Shown here piece after piece: positions 31,908 to 33,041 of a stretch of DNA of 33,041 bases (position 1 is the first letter of the stretch; the number at the start of each line of letters is the position of its first letter). A program made the translations under genes and the position numbers. The notes under the pieces are model-generated. The model did no database searches. It was given only the letters and a program-made list of their open reading frames with translations, and had not been told where the DNA came from. The stretch is from NCBI GenBank assembly GCA_038746835.1, contig JBCDKH010000017.1, positions 1 through 33,041 on the forward strand. The letters are read 5' to 3'. Origin of the DNA: Planctomycetota bacterium (GTDB lineage: Bacteria; Planctomycetota; Phycisphaerae; Tepidisphaerales; Tepidisphaeraceae).

Positions 31908-33041
31908 ATGAAGTCATCAGGTGTCTCAGCAATCGTGCGTGCGGCCCGAAACGCCATCGAGCCGCTCGAAGATCGGCGCCTGCGGTCGGCGTCTGCGCCA
32001 CAGCTTTTTCCAGGCGATTCCGTCAGCGACACGCTGGTTTCGGGTGGCGTGAACCGGTACTTGCTCTCGGTTCCGGCCGGGCAGATCGTGACGATCGATG
32101 TCGATGGAGATTTCAGCGGAAGTACGGCAATCTTCGACTCTGCCGTCACCCTGCGGACGACCGGTGGCACCGTCCTGGCATCCAACACCGGCTCAGCCGA
32201 GGAGGCCAATGGCAGTAAAAACGATCATGGCTGGCTCGAGTATGAGTTCGATCAAGGAGGCGACTACTACGTCGACGTCTCAAGTGAAACCGGTGACTTC
32301 GGAAGCTTCCTGCTCGAGGTGCAGGACGGTGACGCCAACGACACGCTGAATGAAGCCAACTTCGACTGGTCGACCTACTCCGTCACCGAAGGCGTCATCG
32401 GGCACCCGGGCGACGTCGACATCCACGAGATCTTCATCCCGACGGACGCCGAGTACGCCTTCGACATCGACACGACGGCCAACATCTCAACCGCCGGGCT
32501 CGACAGCGTGCTCCGCGTCTTCGACGACCAAGGCGCGGAGATCGGGTTCAACGACGACGGATTTGCCATCAGTGAGCTGCCGAGTAGCACAGATTTCGAA
32601 TCCTACCTCGAACTCTTTCTGCCCGCGGGGACTTACTACGCCGGCATCAGCGCGTTCAACAACCTCGACTACGATCCGCTGACAGGCACCGGAGATGTCA
32701 ACACGGCTGTTCTGAGGCAGACCGGGCGCTACGACCTGCGGGTTACGCCTGTGGACGACGTTACGACCCTGATCCCGAGGTTCGACCTTTCGGGCCAGTT
32801 CCGTTTCGACATCGACATCGACAGGCCGTTGCAGGGTGGTTCGTTCTCGCCAAATTGGGACCTGTTCAACCAGACGACCGGCGAGATCTTCACGGACGCC
32901 GACTTCACCGTCTTTCCGATCATCGCACCGACCTTCACGGTGTTCGAGCTGACTCCGAATGTCACGCTTCCGGACGGCGAGTACGTGTTCGTCTCGCCAG
33001 GCAGCTTGCTGATCGATGTCAACAGCATTCCTGTCGACAGC
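31908..33041 (+). CDS. Large exported protein with PPC-like domains and planctomycete N-terminal signature (3' truncated by window edge)
   Basis: The frame is open from ATG 31908 to the last base (378 codons) with no stop, so the C-terminus is outside. Residues 19-27 read IEPLEDRRL, the LExLExR-type signature found near the start of large planctomycete surface proteins, preceded by a basic stretch (VRAARNA). The rest is beta-rich and acidic. Two segments, about 40-130 (DTLVSGGVNRYLLSVPAGQI, then YEFDQGGDYYVDVSSETGDF) and about 150-280 (HEIFIPTDAEYAFDIDTTAN, then YLELFLPAGTYYAGISAFNN), look like bacterial pre-peptidase C-terminal (PPC) domains, which bind surfaces. Cell-envelope or extracellular location is inferred. 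No enzyme domain is visible in the part given. Confidence 0.75.
   Translation, partial: MKSSGVSAIVRAARNAIEPLEDRRLRSASAPQLFPGDSVSDTLVSGGVNRYLLSVPAGQIVTIDVDGDFSGSTAIFDSAVTLRTTGGTVLASNTGSAEEANGSKNDHGWLEYEFDQGGDYYVDVSSETGDFGSFLLEVQDGDANDTLNEANFDWSTYSVTEGVIGHPGDVDIHEIFIPTDAEYAFDIDTTANISTAGLDSVLRVFDDQGAEIGFNDDGFAISELPSSTDFESYLELFLPAGTYYAGISAFNNLDYDPLTGTGDVNTAVLRQTGRYDLRVTPVDDVTTLIPRFDLSGQFRFDIDIDRPLQGGSFSPNWDLFNQTTGEIFTDADFTVFPIIAPTFTVFELTPNVTLPDGEYVFVSPGSLLIDVNSIPVDS

Overview
The window reads as a GC-rich chromosomal segment from a bacterium of the phylum Planctomycetota, most likely the Phycisphaerae. The supporting signs are a secreted protein ending in a PEP-CTERM sorting signal, a large exported protein opening with the planctomycete-style IEPLEDRRL signature, a planctomycete-type GyrB insertion, and scattered housekeeping genes in short operons with GTG starts and 4-nt overlaps. 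This placement is inference from protein features; no database search was run. No plasmid, phage, IS element or CRISPR array was seen.

Layout. 1-3081: the end of a PIN-like (DUF5615) toxin gene and a complete gyrB facing it. 3362-6709: a plus-strand run of a two-domain PTPS/QueD-like protein, msrA, a DUF3465 protein, a ThuA-fold protein and cmk. 6915-9713: a GHMP sugar kinase closest to plant L-arabinokinase, then rodA. 10027-13462: an exported PEP-CTERM beta-propeller protein, a lipoprotein, a PspA/IM30-like coiled-coil protein and a conserved protein of unknown role. 13452-18214 (minus): an apparent operon of a secreted coiled-coil protein, an arginine N-succinyltransferase-like protein, a glycogen debranching enzyme and a signal-peptide membrane protein. 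18446-22977: an M42 aminopeptidase, then minus-strand ctpA-tsaD, then an alpha/beta hydrolase. 22970-27942 (minus): priA, pabB and a divergent sigma-factor-like gene. 28084-30297: a membrane protein and trpB. 30313-31809: a toxin-antitoxin pair whose toxin is frameshifted, a tRNA-Phe(GAA) and an AbiEii-type nucleotidyltransferase. 31908-end: the start of a large exported protein with PPC-like domains.

The most unusual signal is not a gene. At least nine long palindromic elements, which look like several families, sit between or inside the genes. Their arms are about 25-41 nt with only a few mismatches, and total lengths are about 60-115 bp. One element of 99 bp lies in frame inside priA and adds 33 codons just after the GSATP helicase motif. 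A relative of it supplies the stop codon of the GHMP kinase. A smaller REP-like hairpin is embedded in the DUF3465 gene and also occurs as an inverted pair at 12553-12630. Two copies of another family flank distant genes (3216-3328 and 27981-28076). This resembles the Rickettsia palindromic elements that insert into reading frames, but here in a planctomycete-like genome.

Other points of interest are a PriA that seems to have lost one complete set of zinc-binding cysteines, a PTPS fusion with one apparently dead domain, and a sigma-like protein with a very long linker.
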